Shown: positions 1-9,302 of the stretch, in pieces
Position numbering within the stretch: position 1 is the first letter of the stretch
Layout of the letters: the number at the start of each line of letters is the position of its first letter
Assembly (NCBI RefSeq): GCF_011039135.1
Contig: NZ_JAAKEJ010000003.1
Location: forward strand, 248,001-312,000
Reading direction: 5' to 3'
DNA length: 64,000 nucleotides
From: Desulfovibrio sp. ZJ209
GTDB lineage: Bacteria; Desulfobacterota; Desulfovibrionia; Desulfovibrionales; Desulfovibrionaceae
Translations under genes and position numbers: made by a program
The notes under the pieces: generated by a model
Databases searched by the model: none
Seen by the model: the letters and a program-made list of their open reading frames with translations, nothing else
Told to the model about the DNA's origin: nothing

Positions 1-660
1 TTGCCCGAGATAGAGATAAAAGGCGTCTTCCCGGGGGTTTTTGTTGGTGATGTAGGGGTAGGCCATCAGTTCGTCGAGCGTGCACGCGGCCTTGGCAAAG
101 AGCGGGTGCGCCCCGGTGACGGCGATGCACACGGGGTCGGAAAGGATGTGCCGCGCGCAGAGGTCGTACTTGCCCACCGCATCCGGCAGGAGCCTTTTCT
201 CCTCCATGCGCCCCACCTGGATGAGGCCGAGGTCGCAGGCATCCGTAGAGACATCGAGGATGGTGTCCTGGTTGGTCGCGATGTCGCGGATCTTGATGTT
301 CAGGGCCTCGCTGGCTTCGCGCAGGGCCAGAAGGGCCCGGGTGGCGAGCAGGTTGCAGAGATAGGACGACACCCCGACGGACACATCCACCGCCAGGCGC
401 GATTCCTCCCGCGCCCCTATCCGCTGGATCTCGTTCACGGCGCTGCAAATGATCCGGGCGTGCTTCAGGATCTCCGCGCCCTTTTTGGTCAGGGAGACGC
501 CCTGCGGCGACCGGACGAGGAGGGCGCAGTCCAGCTCCTCCTCCAGCTTCCTGATGGAAATGCTCAGCGAGGCCTGCGAGATGAAAAGCTGGGCCGCCGC
601 CTTGGAGAGCGAGCGGTGGAGGTCGATGAGCACGATGGCTTTCAGTTGCGTCAGGTTCAT
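1..660 (-). CDS. LysR-family transcriptional regulator (3' end outside window)
   Basis: The reverse strand reads open from an ATG at 660 to the window edge, giving 220 residues. It starts MNLTQLKAIVLIDLHRSLSK and continues through AAAQLFISQASLSISIRKLE, the winged helix-turn-helix of LysR regulators (about residues 3-60). A periplasmic-binding-like effector domain follows, with DLGLIQVG near residue 160. LysR proteins are about 300 residues, so roughly 80 are missing beyond the edge. The start lies 14 nt after the permease stop with a GGGGCGGCGGAG purine stretch before it, so it is probably the last gene of the leftward redox/permease cluster. The effector is unknown; regulation of that cluster is inferred from position. 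Confidence 0.9.
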   Translation of the reverse strand, partial: MNLTQLKAIVLIDLHRSLSKAAAQLFISQASLSISIRKLEEELDCALLVRSPQGVSLTKKGAEILKHARIICSAVNEIQRIGAREESRLAVDVSVGVSSYLCNLLATRALLALREASEALNIKIRDIATNQDTILDVSTDACDLGLIQVGRMEEKRLLPDAVGKYDLCARHILSDPVCIAVTGAHPLFAKAACTLDELMAYPYITNKNPREDAFYLYLGQ

Positions 661-674
661 GGCTCCGCCGCCCC

Positions 675-1973
675 TTAGCCCACCCAGTTGCGCAAGATGC
701 CCGCATACAGGCAAAACTCCAGCCAGACCAGCCCGGCGATGGGCAGGAAGAGCAGCTTCTTGAACAGCCTGTCCGCCTCCTTCTGGTCCTCGAGGCCGGC
801 GAGGGCCATGGCGCCGCAGGTGGAGAAGGGGGAGGAGCCGGTATAGAAGCCGCCCACGGAGATCAGCGAGAAGATGATGATTGGCTCCATGCCCGTGCTG
901 GCGGCGAGCGGCGCCACGAGCAGGGCCAGCGTGGGGATGACCACCCCGAGCGTGGCCACGAAAAAGCTCATGGTGCAGGCCGCGGCCAGCAGGAAGTAGG
1001 GCGCCGCGCCGCTGGTCACGTTTTCCTGTACCCAGACGGAGAGGCTGTTGACAAGGCCGCCGGATACAGCCGTGCCGATGAGGGTGCCCATGGCGCAGAT
1101 CATGATGATGATGGCGAAGGGCACCTTGGCGATGGCCTCCTTTTCGCTGGCCACCTTGCAGAGGCTGCACAGGATGATGCCGATGGTGCAGATGACCGTC
1201 ACGTCGCAGAAGCCGGCGAACTTCCTGAGCGAGGCCACCTCGGGGAACATGGCCTTGGCCAGGGCCGGCACCACGGTGAAAAAGAACACCAGCCCCACGA
1301 TCCACAGGGTCTTGCGCTGCACCGGGGTGAAGGGCTCGGGCTTTTCGATGCTCACGTGCCGGGTCTTGTGGCCGCCGGTCACGAAATAGGTGATGATGAA
1401 AAAGATGACCATGGTGACGGCGGAGTTCAAAAGCACGTTCATGCACACGGCCATGCCGTCGCTCTGGAAGCCGTTGCTCTCCGCCACCTGCTGCACGATC
1501 ATGCCGCCCACGCTGAACGGGAACTGCGAGCCAATGGTGGCGCCGCAGAAAATGAGCACCGTGGCGAGCACGCGCGAAATCTGAGACTTGATGCACACGG
1601 CCATGACGAGCGGCGACAAAAAGGCGAAGGCCGCCGGCGCGCCCGCGCCCGTGCCGGCGAAGAGCATGCAGATGGCGAAGAGCACGAAGGGCAGCAAGGC
1701 GGGCCGGTTGCGGTTTTTATAGATGATGGTCTCGGCCACCTTGACGAGGGTGCCGTTGGAAATGGCGAAGCCGTAAAAGGTGGTGACGATGAAGAGCATG
1801 AGGAAGAGATAGATGGGCCACATGGCCGCCACTTTCTTGATGCTCAGCCCATAGGCGAAGACCCCGTTCATGAAGGCGAAGGTCAGGGCGAAATAGCCGA
1901 TGTTCACCTTGAACAGGAAGCCGAGGCACAGCGCCGCGACCAGTGACACGAGAAACAACATTTCAACGCTCAT
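675..1973 (-). CDS. MatC-like dicarboxylate/anion permease (ion transporter superfamily)
   Basis: A 432-residue inner-membrane protein with about 11-12 hydrophobic segments. The N-terminal segment with KVNIGYFALTFAFMNGVFAY and the later FAGTGAGAPAAFAFLSPLVM resemble the MatC N-terminal family of dicarboxylate (malonate-type) carriers within the ArsB/NhaD-like superfamily. The C-terminal half repeats the fold (GGFYTGSSPFSTCGAMAL), as expected for an inverted-repeat carrier. It lies between an AprA-like flavoprotein gene and a LysR gene on the same strand. The likely job is uptake or exchange of an organic acid used or produced by the flavoprotein. The substrate cannot be read from sequence. 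Confidence 0.75.
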   Translation of the reverse strand: MSVEMLFLVSLVAALCLGFLFKVNIGYFALTFAFMNGVFAYGLSIKKVAAMWPIYLFLMLFIVTTFYGFAISNGTLVKVAETIIYKNRNRPALLPFVLFAICMLFAGTGAGAPAAFAFLSPLVMAVCIKSQISRVLATVLIFCGATIGSQFPFSVGGMIVQQVAESNGFQSDGMAVCMNVLLNSAVTMVIFFIITYFVTGGHKTRHVSIEKPEPFTPVQRKTLWIVGLVFFFTVVPALAKAMFPEVASLRKFAGFCDVTVICTIGIILCSLCKVASEKEAIAKVPFAIIIMICAMGTLIGTAVSGGLVNSLSVWVQENVTSGAAPYFLLAAACTMSFFVATLGVVIPTLALLVAPLAASTGMEPIIIFSLISVGGFYTGSSPFSTCGAMALAGLEDQKEADRLFKKLLFLPIAGLVWLEFCLYAGILRNWVG

Positions 1974-2072
1974 GGCGAAACTCCCAACATTAAGAGATGC
2001 CCTGTCGCGGGACGCCCGGGCGGAGAGGGCAAGGCCCCGCGCCCGGACGCTCCGGCCCCCGCGGCGGCGAAA

Positions 2073-3761
2073 TCAGCGCACCCTTTCCCTGAATTCCGTC
2101 TCGAGGTCGTCCCCCTTGCGCCGCACGGTCTGGAACTTGTTGTTCAGCAGGGGATTGGTGAAGGGGAAGTCGCTGCGCCGGTGATAGGCGCCGCGGGTCT
2201 CCTTCCTGTCCAGGGCCGAGACGGCGCAGGCCTCGGCGAGGTCGAGCAGGTCAAGCACCTCGAGGCAGCGCATGAGCTCGTGGGCGTTTTCTGCGCGCAG
2301 CTTTTCGCGCGAGTACTTCCGCAGGTCGCGGATATACTTCCTGCCCGCGGTGAGCAGCGAACCCGAGCGCACGCGGGTGCCCACATATTCGTCCATGATC
2401 TTCTGGAGAGTGGAATTGGCCTCCTTCCAGTGGGCGCCCGGCTCCTCCCGGAGAAGGAAGTTGTAGAGCGCCGACTTTGCGCTGATGGCGTCGCCGAGCG
2501 CGGCCACGTCGAAGTCCGGCACGGTCTTCATATAGGCCGCGGCCTCGGTCGCGGCATGGTCGCCGAAGACGGCGGCCGCGGTGATGTCGCCGCGCACATT
2601 GCCCACGGACTGCCCCGAGGCGTAGAGCCCGGGCACCGTGGACATGGCCCGGGCATCGATGTCGATGCCGTTCATGTAGAACATGTGCTCGTACTGGCCG
2701 AACTCGATCATGGATGTGCGCAGGTCGATGCCGTACTGGTCGAGATATTCGTTGATGGAGGTGCAGCCCTCGGAGACGAGGGCCTTGCGCATGTGCGCGA
2801 GGTCATCCTCGCTGATGCCGGTGCAGTTCATGTAGACCGGGCCCTTGCCCGAATCCATGTTCTTCACAAAACAGTCTTTCCAGACATCGCCGGTGGGGTC
2901 GGGGAGCTCGCGGCTCACATGGATGGTGTCCACGAAGGGGCCCACGAGCTTGCCGTTGATGTCGGTGAGCGCGCCGATCCAGGTGCCCTTGCCGGAACGG
3001 GTGAAATACTTGGGCCCGGCGTGGCGCGAGGGAAGGTCAAGGTTGACGAGCCGCGCGCCCGCGCGCAGGGCCATGGCCGCGCCGCTGCCCGCATTGGCCG
3101 GGCAATGGGAGGTGTTGAACATGTAGGCCGGGTTGTTGCCCGGATACATGCGCATGGCCTCGCCCACGGCGATGAGGCCGGCCTTGGCCTGGAAAACGAG
3201 CATTTCCGGCACTTCGTCGCGGATGCCTATGCCGATGGCGCCCACGAAGCGCCCCTCGCCGTTGACGAGGATCTCGTTGACCACCACCTTGTTCATGATC
3301 CTGGCGCCGGCTTTTTTGGCCGCGGCCGTGAGGCGCGCCTTCTGGTCCGAGCCGTCGTACTTGAGGTGATAGCGCCGCCGCCCGGGCATGGCGTGGCCCT
3401 CGAAGTTCCAGTCGCCGGTGGGCCGCATCCTGATGCCGTAGGACTCCCACTTGCGGATGAGGCCGGCCGATCTTTCGAGCATGAAGCGGAAGAGGTTGTC
3501 GTCCTGGTTGCCGCCCACGAGGGTTTCCTTGGCCTCGCGCATGACGGCCTCAAAATCGTCGCCGTGGTACTCGGGCAGGTAGCACATGAAGTGGTCATTG
3601 CCGCCGCAGCCGTTGCCCGAGCGCCACGTGTCGGCCTTTTCGAGGATGAGGGTCTGAAGGCCGGCCTCGGCAGCGGTGATGCCCGCCTGGAGCCCGCTGA
3701 TGCCGCCGCCGATGACCAGAAAATCCACAACGATGGGGTCCGGGTTCATCCTGATTTCCAT
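2073..3761 (-). CDS. FAD-dependent oxidoreductase of the fumarate reductase/AprA type
   Basis: A flavoprotein of 562 residues from the preferred ATG at 3761, which has AAAGGCGGG upstream; an ATG six codons earlier (3779) is the alternative. A Rossmann dinucleotide motif VIGGGISGLQAG occupies about residues 13-24. A C-terminal helical domain carries RKETRGAYHRRSDFP, the counterpart of the RTESRGAHYREDYP segment of fumarate reductase and succinate dehydrogenase. The tight pairing with a two-cluster ferredoxin gene is the arrangement of adenylylsulfate reductase AprBA. The partner is far shorter than AprB and a carboxylate-type permease follows, so a fumarate-reductase-like enzyme acting on another electron acceptor is more likely than true APS reductase. 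The substrate is unknown. Confidence 0.75.
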   Translation of the reverse strand: MEIRMNPDPIVVDFLVIGGGISGLQAGITAAEAGLQTLILEKADTWRSGNGCGGNDHFMCYLPEYHGDDFEAVMREAKETLVGGNQDDNLFRFMLERSAGLIRKWESYGIRMRPTGDWNFEGHAMPGRRRYHLKYDGSDQKARLTAAAKKAGARIMNKVVVNEILVNGEGRFVGAIGIGIRDEVPEMLVFQAKAGLIAVGEAMRMYPGNNPAYMFNTSHCPANAGSGAAMALRAGARLVNLDLPSRHAGPKYFTRSGKGTWIGALTDINGKLVGPFVDTIHVSRELPDPTGDVWKDCFVKNMDSGKGPVYMNCTGISEDDLAHMRKALVSEGCTSINEYLDQYGIDLRTSMIEFGQYEHMFYMNGIDIDARAMSTVPGLYASGQSVGNVRGDITAAAVFGDHAATEAAAYMKTVPDFDVAALGDAISAKSALYNFLLREEPGAHWKEANSTLQKIMDEYVGTRVRSGSLLTAGRKYIRDLRKYSREKLRAENAHELMRCLEVLDLLDLAEACAVSALDRKETRGAYHRRSDFPFTNPLLNNKFQTVRRKGDDLETEFRERVR

Positions 3762-3788
3762 GGTTTCCCGCCTTTGCATGTGCCCGGG

Positions 3789-4010
3789 TCAGGCCCTGGG
3801 CGCGTCATAATGAAGGAGCATGTGCGAGAGGGGGTAGCGCATGCGGATGGCCTCTTTCGGGCAATCCATCACACAGGCGCGGCAATGCCAGCATTCGTCG
3901 GGATACATGACGATGATCCTGTCGTCCTTCTTTTTCATGACATCCAAAGGACAGATCTCCACGCACTTGCCGCAGACGATACAGAGTTCGCTGTCAACCA
4001 CCGGGGGCAT
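3789..4010 (-). CDS. Two-[4Fe-4S] ferredoxin, partner of the flavoprotein
   Basis: A 73-residue protein with two complete CxxCxxCxxxCP motifs (CIVCGKCVEICP and CWHCRACVMDCP), each expected to ligate one [4Fe-4S] cluster. No signal peptide, so cytoplasmic. A strong Shine-Dalgarno (AAGGAG) precedes the ATG. It is the first gene of the leftward cluster, 27 nt before the flavoprotein, and presumably passes electrons to its FAD as AprB does for AprA. It lacks the C-terminal tail that wraps AprA in authentic APS reductase, where AprB is roughly twice this size. Confidence 0.88.
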   Translation of the reverse strand: MPPVVDSELCIVCGKCVEICPLDVMKKKDDRIIVMYPDECWHCRACVMDCPKEAIRMRYPLSHMLLHYDAPRA

Positions 4011-4017
4011 GTCAGAC

Positions 4018-4110
4018 TCCTTGTTAAATGGCTTGGGATATTTATAACAAGTCGTCTGTTTTAGGGAACGAGTATTATTTTATGGGCATATAGCTTTTGC
4101 CTATGCCCCC
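4018..4110 (-). promoter_or_regulatory. AT-rich promoter region of the ferredoxin-flavoprotein cluster
   Basis: A sharp AT-rich stretch in otherwise GC-rich DNA lies directly upstream of the ferredoxin start. A TATAAA -10-like hexamer is seen on the reverse strand about 35 nt before the ATG; no good -35 box is visible. LysR regulators bind T-N11-A dyads, and several could be drawn here, but none stands out. The rest of the gap to 4324 shows no gene. Confidence 0.35.
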
Positions 4111-4324
4111 GGGCCGGGGCGGCAGGGGGCGGCAAAAGCGCGGTGGGGACGTGCGGGGAGGGGCCCGCAGGGGACTGCGGAGAGTTCAAGGCAGGAGGGC
4201 GCGTCGCGCGGGCGCGGGCTTACGGAGAGAAGGCGAGGGGCTGGTCAGGAGACGGGGGAGCTTTCCGGGACGGGGGACGTATTTTTCAGGTGACGGGCAG
4301 CCGCGGCCGGCTTTGGCGCCACGC

Positions 4325-5404
4325 TCAGCCCGCCTGCGGCGCGGCGCAGAGCTGCCCGCAGGCCGCGGCGATGTCCTGCCCCTTGCTCTTGCGCACGATG
4401 GCCGTGATGTTGCGGTGCCACAGGGCGCGCTCGAAGGCGAGCACGCGCTCCTCGCCGGGAGCCTGCCACGGCGCGCCGGGCCACGGATTGAAGACGATGA
4501 GGTTGAGCTTGCCGCGCACGCGGGCGACCAGCCGCGCCAGCTCGGCCGCATGCTCCGGGCTGTCGTTGACGCCGCCGAGCAGCAGGTACTCAAAGGTGAT
4601 GCGCTCGCGCGTCTTGAGCGGATAGGCGGCCAGCGCCGCCATGAGCTCGTCGAGGGGCCAGCGCGCGGCCCGGGGCATGAGCTTCTCCCGCAGGGCCTGG
4701 TTGGGCGCGTGCAGCGACACGGCGAGATAGGCGAGCCCGCTTTCGCCGAGCTCGCGCAGGCCCTCGCGGATGCCGCAGGTGGAGACCGTGATGCGCCGGG
4801 GCGAGAAGTTCAGCCCGCGGTCGTCGTTGAGGCTTGTGAGCGCGTCCTTCACCGCGCCCCAGTTGAGCAGCGGCTCGCCCATGCCCATGAAGACGAGGTT
4901 GCGCAGCACCGGCCAGTCGGGCCTGGTGTCGCCGAGGTAGTCGCGCGCCACCAGCACTTGGCCCAATATCTCGCCCATGCCCAGGTTGCGGCCAAAGCCC
5001 ATGCTGCCCGTGGCGCAGAAGGTGCACGCCATGGGGCAGCCCACCTGCGAGGAGAGGCACTGGCTCCAGCGGCGGCCGCCGTCGCGCCCCTCCGAGGGGA
5101 TGAGCACGCTCTCCACGAGCGCGCCGTCCCCCATGCGCAGGAGGAACTTCACCGTGCCGTCGGCGCTTTCCTGCTTTTGCGCCACCTCGGGCCAGCGGAT
5201 GCGGGCCGCCTCGGCGAGGCGGGCGCGCGTGCCGCGCGAGATGTCGCTCATGCCCTCGAAATCCCGGGCCATCTTGCGCCACAGCCACTGCCAGAGCTGC
5301 ACGGCGCGGAACTTGGGCTCGCCGAGCTCGTCGCGCATCCAGTCGGTAAGCGCGGGCAGGGTGAAATCCAGCAGATTGGGGCGCGGGTCCGGGGCGGAGC
5401 TCAT
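4325..5404 (-). CDS. rlmN: Dual-specificity 23S rRNA/tRNA adenine-C2 methyltransferase
   Basis: A radical-SAM enzyme of 359 residues that methylates C2 of A2503 in 23S rRNA and of A37 in some tRNAs. The radical-SAM cluster motif CPMACTFCATG (CxxxCxxC) is present, preceded by QCLSSQVG. Conserved downstream segments include NLVFMGMGEPLLN, STCGI, AVSLHAPN and FEYLLLGGVND. The start at 5404 (MSSAPDPRPNLLDFT) is chosen because the upstream open frame is Arg/Pro-rich and unlike the family. It is transcribed away from panC and appears to be a single gene. Length is close to the usual 350-390 residues. Confidence 0.95.
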   Translation of the reverse strand: MSSAPDPRPNLLDFTLPALTDWMRDELGEPKFRAVQLWQWLWRKMARDFEGMSDISRGTRARLAEAARIRWPEVAQKQESADGTVKFLLRMGDGALVESVLIPSEGRDGGRRWSQCLSSQVGCPMACTFCATGSMGFGRNLGMGEILGQVLVARDYLGDTRPDWPVLRNLVFMGMGEPLLNWGAVKDALTSLNDDRGLNFSPRRITVSTCGIREGLRELGESGLAYLAVSLHAPNQALREKLMPRAARWPLDELMAALAAYPLKTRERITFEYLLLGGVNDSPEHAAELARLVARVRGKLNLIVFNPWPGAPWQAPGEERVLAFERALWHRNITAIVRKSKGQDIAAACGQLCAAPQAG

Positions 5405-5508
5405 GGCCCGGTTTAAGCATCCGCCGCGCCGCTTGTCAAATGTGCGCCCCGCGTTGCCGCGGCGGGGGGGCGCGCCACGCGCCGGCGCTTTACAGGCCCG
5501 GGATTTTC

Positions 5509-5538
5509 TTGTATGTATGGGCTCCCGCAACCTATATC
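5509..5538 (+). promoter_or_regulatory. Probable sigma-70 promoter for panC-metK
   Basis: TTGTAT (5509-5514) and TATATC (5533-5538) are separated by 18 bp. Transcription would start about 5545, only some 7 nt before the panC ATG. That fits the absence of a Shine-Dalgarno before panC and suggests a very short or leaderless 5' end. Confidence 0.45.
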
Positions 5539-5551
5539 ACCATAACTTGAT

Positions 5552-6400
5552 ATGCAGATATTTACCGATCCCAAGGCCTTGGCGGCGCAGTGCCGGGCCT
5601 GGCACGCCGCCGGGGAGGACATCGCCCTTGTGCCGACCATGGGCTATTACCACGCCGGCCACGAAGACCTCATGGCCTATGCGCGCGGGCTGGCCAAGAG
5701 GCTCGTGGTGAGCCTGTTTGTCAACCCCACGCAGTTCGGCCCCAACGAGGATCTTGCGGCCTACCCGCGCGACGCCGAGCGCGACAGCGCCATCGCGGCG
5801 GCCCGTGGCGCGGACGCGCTCTTCATGCCCGAGCCCGGCGCCATGTACGCGCCGGACCACGCCACCTGGGTGGAGGTGCCCGAGCTGGCCAAGGGGCTCT
5901 GCGGGATCGACCGGCCCATCCATTTTCGCGGGGTATGCACGGTGGTGCTCAAGCTCCTGTTGCTCACCGGCGCGGACGTGGCCGTGTTCGGCCAGAAGGA
6001 CTGGCAGCAGCAGGCCATCATCCGGCGCATGGTGCGCGACCTCAACGTGCCCACCCGCATCGAGGCCCGGCCCACCACGCGCGAGGCGGACGGCCTTGCC
6101 ATGTCCTCGCGCAATGTCTATCTCACGCCGGGCGAGCGCGCCGTGGCCCCGCAGATCCGCGCTGCCCTGCTGGAGGCGCGGGAGGCCGTGGCCGCAGGCG
6201 AGACCGACGTTTCGCGCCTGCGCGGGCTCGTGCTCGACCGCTGGCGCGAGCGCATGCCCGAAGGCAAGCCCGACTACCTCGAGATCGTGCACCCCGAATC
6301 GCTGGAGCCGCTCAAAAGCGTTGACGGCCCGGCGCTCATGGCCTGCGCCGTCAAGCTCGGCAAGGCGCGGCTCATCGACAACATCCTGCTCCGTTCCTGA
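5552..6400 (+). CDS. panC: Pantothenate synthetase (pantoate-beta-alanine ligase)
   Basis: 282 residues, the normal length. It joins pantoate and beta-alanine with ATP cleavage to AMP in coenzyme A synthesis. The nucleotidyl-transferase HxGH signature appears as [13 protein letters not shown] near residue 30, followed by [25 protein letters not shown] lies mid-protein, and [12 protein letters not shown] is the KMSKS-like loop. No ribosome-binding site is visible, consistent with the short leader predicted from the promoter at 5509. It is followed after 25 nt by metK and is probably cotranscribed. Confidence 0.96.
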   Translation: MQIFTDPKALAAQCRAWHAAGEDIALVPTMGYYHAGHEDLMAYARGLAKRLVVSLFVNPTQFGPNEDLAAYPRDAERDSAIAAARGADALFMPEPGAMYAPDHATWVEVPELAKGLCGIDRPIHFRGVCTVVLKLLLLTGADVAVFGQKDWQQQAIIRRMVRDLNVPTRIEARPTTREADGLAMSSRNVYLTPGERAVAPQIRAALLEAREAVAAGETDVSRLRGLVLDRWRERMPEGKPDYLEIVHPESLEPLKSVDGPALMACAVKLGKARLIDNILLRS

Positions 6401-6425
6401 AGCCTGTTCGCAAAAGGAGAACTCC

Positions 6426-7607
6426 ATGAAAAACGCGAAGAACAAGGGCAAATACTATTTCACGTCCGAATCCGTCACCGAGGGCCATCCCGACAAGGTG
6501 GCCGACCAGATCTCCGACGCCGTGCTCGACACCCTGCTCGCGCAGGACGCGGACGCGCACGTGGCCTGCGAGACCCTCGTGACCACGGGCATGGCCGTCA
6601 TCGCCGGCGAGATCAGCACGCGCGGCTACGCCGACCTGCCCAAGGTGGTGCGCGAGACCATCAAGAACATCGGCTACAACAGCTCGGACATGGGCTTTGA
6701 CTGGCAGACCTGCGCGGTCATCTCTTCCATCGACCACCAGTCGCCCGACATCGCCCAGGGCGTCGTGCGCGCGAGCCCGGAGGAGCAGGGCGCCGGCGAC
6801 CAGGGCATGATGTTCGGCTACGCCATCAACGAGACGCCCACCCTCATGCCGGCCCCCATCTACTGGGCGCACCAGCTTTCGCAGCAGCTCGCGCGGGTGC
6901 GCAAGGACGGCATCGTTGACTTCTTCCGGCCCGACGGCAAGACGCAGGTGTCCTTCGAGTACCAGGACGGCAAGCCCGTGCGCATCAACAACGTGGTGGT
7001 CTCCACCCAGCACGCGGCCGATGTTGGCCAGGCCGAGGTGGCCGAGGCCGTGAAGGAGCACGTCATCCGGCCCATCCTCGGCGACTCGGGCTATTTTGAC
7101 GAAAAGGACTGCGAGATCTTCATCAACACCACCGGCCGCTTCGTGGTGGGCGGCCCCATGGGCGACTGCGGCCTCACCGGGCGCAAGATCATCCAGGACA
7201 CCTACGGCGGCAGCGGCCACCATGGCGGCGGCGCCTTCTCCGGCAAGGATCCCTCCAAGGTGGATCGCTCCGGCGCCTATATGGGTCGCTACATCGCCAA
7301 GAACGTGGTGGCCGCGGGCCTGGCCCCGGAATGCGAGGTGCAGATCGCCTATTGCATCGGCGTGGCCGACCCGGTGAGCGTGCTCGTCTCCTCGCGCGGC
7401 ACCAGCGACATCCCCGACGAGGTGCTCACCAAGGCCGTGCGCGAGGTCTTTGACCTGAGGCCCTACTTCATCAGCAAGCGCCTCGACCTCAAGCGCCCCA
7501 TCTACAGCAAGACCTCGTGCTACGGGCACTTCGGCCGCGAGCTGCCCGAATTCACCTGGGAAAAGACGGACGCCGTGACCGACCTGCGCACGGCCGCGAA
7601 GGTGTAG
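6426..7607 (+). CDS. metK: S-adenosylmethionine synthetase
   Basis: 393 residues. It makes S-adenosylmethionine from methionine and ATP in the cytoplasm. It begins [20 protein letters not shown] with the conserved [11 protein letters not shown] segment. [12 protein letters not shown] (ATP-binding loop), [20 protein letters not shown] and [19 protein letters not shown] (phosphate-binding loop) follow. The ATG at 6426 has AAAAGGAGA at good spacing. The open frame continues upstream through panC in another frame, but that part is a shadow. A strong intrinsic terminator lies 36 nt after the stop. Confidence 0.98.
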   Translation: MKNAKNKGKYYFTSESVTEGHPDKVADQISDAVLDTLLAQDADAHVACETLVTTGMAVIAGEISTRGYADLPKVVRETIKNIGYNSSDMGFDWQTCAVISSIDHQSPDIAQGVVRASPEEQGAGDQGMMFGYAINETPTLMPAPIYWAHQLSQQLARVRKDGIVDFFRPDGKTQVSFEYQDGKPVRINNVVVSTQHAADVGQAEVAEAVKEHVIRPILGDSGYFDEKDCEIFINTTGRFVVGGPMGDCGLTGRKIIQDTYGGSGHHGGGAFSGKDPSKVDRSGAYMGRYIAKNVVAAGLAPECEVQIAYCIGVADPVSVLVSSRGTSDIPDEVLTKAVREVFDLRPYFISKRLDLKRPIYSKTSCYGHFGRELPEFTWEKTDAVTDLRTAAKV

Positions 7608-7643
7608 CAGCGCGTAACCGCGCGTTTTCCCGCGTTTGCAAAA

Positions 7644-7676
7644 GGCGGCGCATCTCACGGGGTGCGCCGCCTTTTT
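7644..7676 (+). terminator. Rho-independent terminator after metK
   Basis: GGCGGCGCA (7644-7652) pairs perfectly with TGCGCCGCC (7663-7671) across a 10-nt loop and is followed directly by TTTTT. It ends the panC-metK transcript. Confidence 0.92.
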
Positions 7677-7679
7677 AGC

Positions 7680-8387
7680 GGGAGGCGCGAAAACGGCGCG
7701 CGTCCTCCATTCGCCATCACTCCATTGACAAGAGCGCCGAGGGGCCTTTTTCCCTCCCCGGGGCCCGGTGCCCAATCTCTCCACGGTGCCCTGCCCCGAG
7801 GATCGCAAAACTTTGCAGTCAGGAGTTTCGAGTATCGCGGGCCCGAACTCCCCGGGTTTCTTCGCGGCCTCGAGCGTGCGGCTCCAAAATCTCCTTGATC
7901 TTGCAACTCTGCCGTGACGGTGGTGAGCGACCTCCATCCCCCCTTTCCGGGGAGAAGAGAATGAATAGAGAAATCAAGACACACTCCAGGCCTTGTCTGG
8001 GTGCCAAGCGCCGCCGCCTCTCCCCTCCACCGCAAGACCTGCGGGCCTGTGTGCCGCGGGGGAGGCCTGCCCGTTTTCGCCGGGGCAGGGCCGGATACGG
8101 CCACTACGCATGGCGGCGATGGCTTGGCAAAACCTTGCCTTTCTCTTGGCCTTGCGCCAGTGACAAAAGGTGGTGCGAGCGGCTGCGCGGCGAGTGAAAC
8201 ATTGGGGCAAAATTGCGCCAGCTTGCAATTAAATCAAAAAGTTGTATGCTTTTTTACGGAAAAGTACGCGCCAGTGGACGCGGGCATAGCGCAGAGAACG
8301 TGGCATGGCCGCCGCTGTCAGGTTGCCGCTCATGGCCCGGTGGCAGTGGCGGATGATACTTTTAAACTGTCGCAAAGCAGAAACGCC
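7680..8387. other. Long non-coding stretch before the glycosyltransferase
   Basis: About 700 bp with no convincing gene on either strand: the open frames are short, lack ribosome-binding sites and have no recognisable products. Composition shifts from GC-rich on the left to more AT-rich after about 8215, where a promoter-like sequence is seen. It may be decayed sequence at the edge of a transferred segment. Confidence 0.5.
8223..8250 (+). promoter_or_regulatory. Possible promoter for the glycosyltransferase gene
   Basis: TTGCAA (8223-8228) and TATGCT (8245-8250) are separated by 16 bp in the AT-rich part of the gap. They sit 138 bp upstream of the chosen start, which would leave a leader of about 130 nt. 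Confidence 0.35.
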
Positions 8388-9302
8388 ATGAATAAAAAGT
8401 TTGATATATCCGGCCTCTCAGTGGTCATCCCCTCCTATAACGAGGGAAACAGTCTCGAAAAGACCATAGAGTCTATTCTGGGCACACTATCCCCGCTGGA
8501 TATAAAGTTTGAGATCGTCGTTGTTGATGACGGCTCTACAGACAACACGAAGCAAATTGTCCAAAAATTTTCTCAATGCGTGTTGGTGAGCCACCCCATC
8601 AACCTTGGCTATGGCCGGAGCATAAAGGACGGCATCAATGCCGCCACGTATGAGACCATCCTGATCACAGATGCGGATGAGACCTATCCGGCGGAAGATA
8701 TCCCCAGGCTAATAGAGAAGTATTCGCAGGGCTTTGACATGGTTGTGGGGCGCAGGACAGGCCCGAATTACTCGCAGTCGATGATGAAGTCGGCGTTAAG
8801 AAGCATCCTGAAAATGATGGTGGAGTGGGCAAGCGCGAAAAAAATCCCGGATATTAATTCAGGCTTCCGTATTTTTAATAAAAAAGTGATTAAAAAGTTT
8901 TATTTTCACCTTTGTGACACTTTTAGTTTTACCACGTCCCTTACCTTGGCATACATGATGACAGGAAAGCTGGTAGCTTACATTCCCATAAAGTATTACA
9001 AGCGTGGCGAGGGTAAAAAAAGCCATGTAAGGCTTTTCAGGGACTCCCTGTTTACCCTCAATTACATCCTCAAGCAAATATTGTATTTCAATCCCATGCG
9101 GGTGTTTTTCCTGTTCGGGGTGTTATGGCTTCTCTTTGGCTTTGGTTCATGGGTAGTCTCCTCCTTCCTTCATATCAAGGCCGGGTATTATATCGTAATC
9201 CTGAGTATAATTGTTTTCTTTATCATGGTTGGCATGGGCCTTCTTGCGGAACAAATCCGGCAGCTCATAGGTGTGGAGCTGGATAAGGGCGACGATGACT
9301 GA
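8388..9302 (+). CDS. Family 2 glycosyltransferase, polyprenol-phosphate sugar transferase type
   Basis: 304 residues from the ATG at 8388, where homology begins (LSVVIPSYNEGNSLEKTI). VVVDDGSTDNT binds the nucleotide sugar, LITDADETYP is the DxD-like metal site near residue 95, and INSGFRIFNKK follows, as in the dolichyl-phosphate mannosyltransferase/GtrB subgroup. Two hydrophobic segments at the C-terminus (about 225-290) anchor it in the membrane. It probably loads a sugar onto undecaprenyl phosphate for envelope glycans. No good Shine-Dalgarno is seen. Codon use is clearly more AT-rich (AAA, ATA, TTT) than in neighbouring genes, a sign of horizontal transfer. The acceptor and sugar are unknown. 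Confidence 0.88.
   Translation: MNKKFDISGLSVVIPSYNEGNSLEKTIESILGTLSPLDIKFEIVVVDDGSTDNTKQIVQKFSQCVLVSHPINLGYGRSIKDGINAATYETILITDADETYPAEDIPRLIEKYSQGFDMVVGRRTGPNYSQSMMKSALRSILKMMVEWASAKKIPDINSGFRIFNKKVIKKFYFHLCDTFSFTTSLTLAYMMTGKLVAYIPIKYYKRGEGKKSHVRLFRDSLFTLNYILKQILYFNPMRVFFLFGVLWLLFGFGSWVVSSFLHIKAGYYIVILSIIVFFIMVGMGLLAEQIRQLIGVELDKGDDD

Noticed and set aside
3789..4010. Authentic AprB subunit
   Set aside because: 73 residues with only the ferredoxin part; the long C-terminal tail of AprB is absent.
5718..6425. Open frame that would fuse a Ser/Arg/Pro-rich stretch to MetK
   Set aside because: The upstream part is the +1 shadow of panC; metK has its own ribosome-binding site and ATG at 6426.
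6401..6425. SAM riboswitch before metK
   Set aside because: Only 25 nt separate panC and metK; no structured leader fits.
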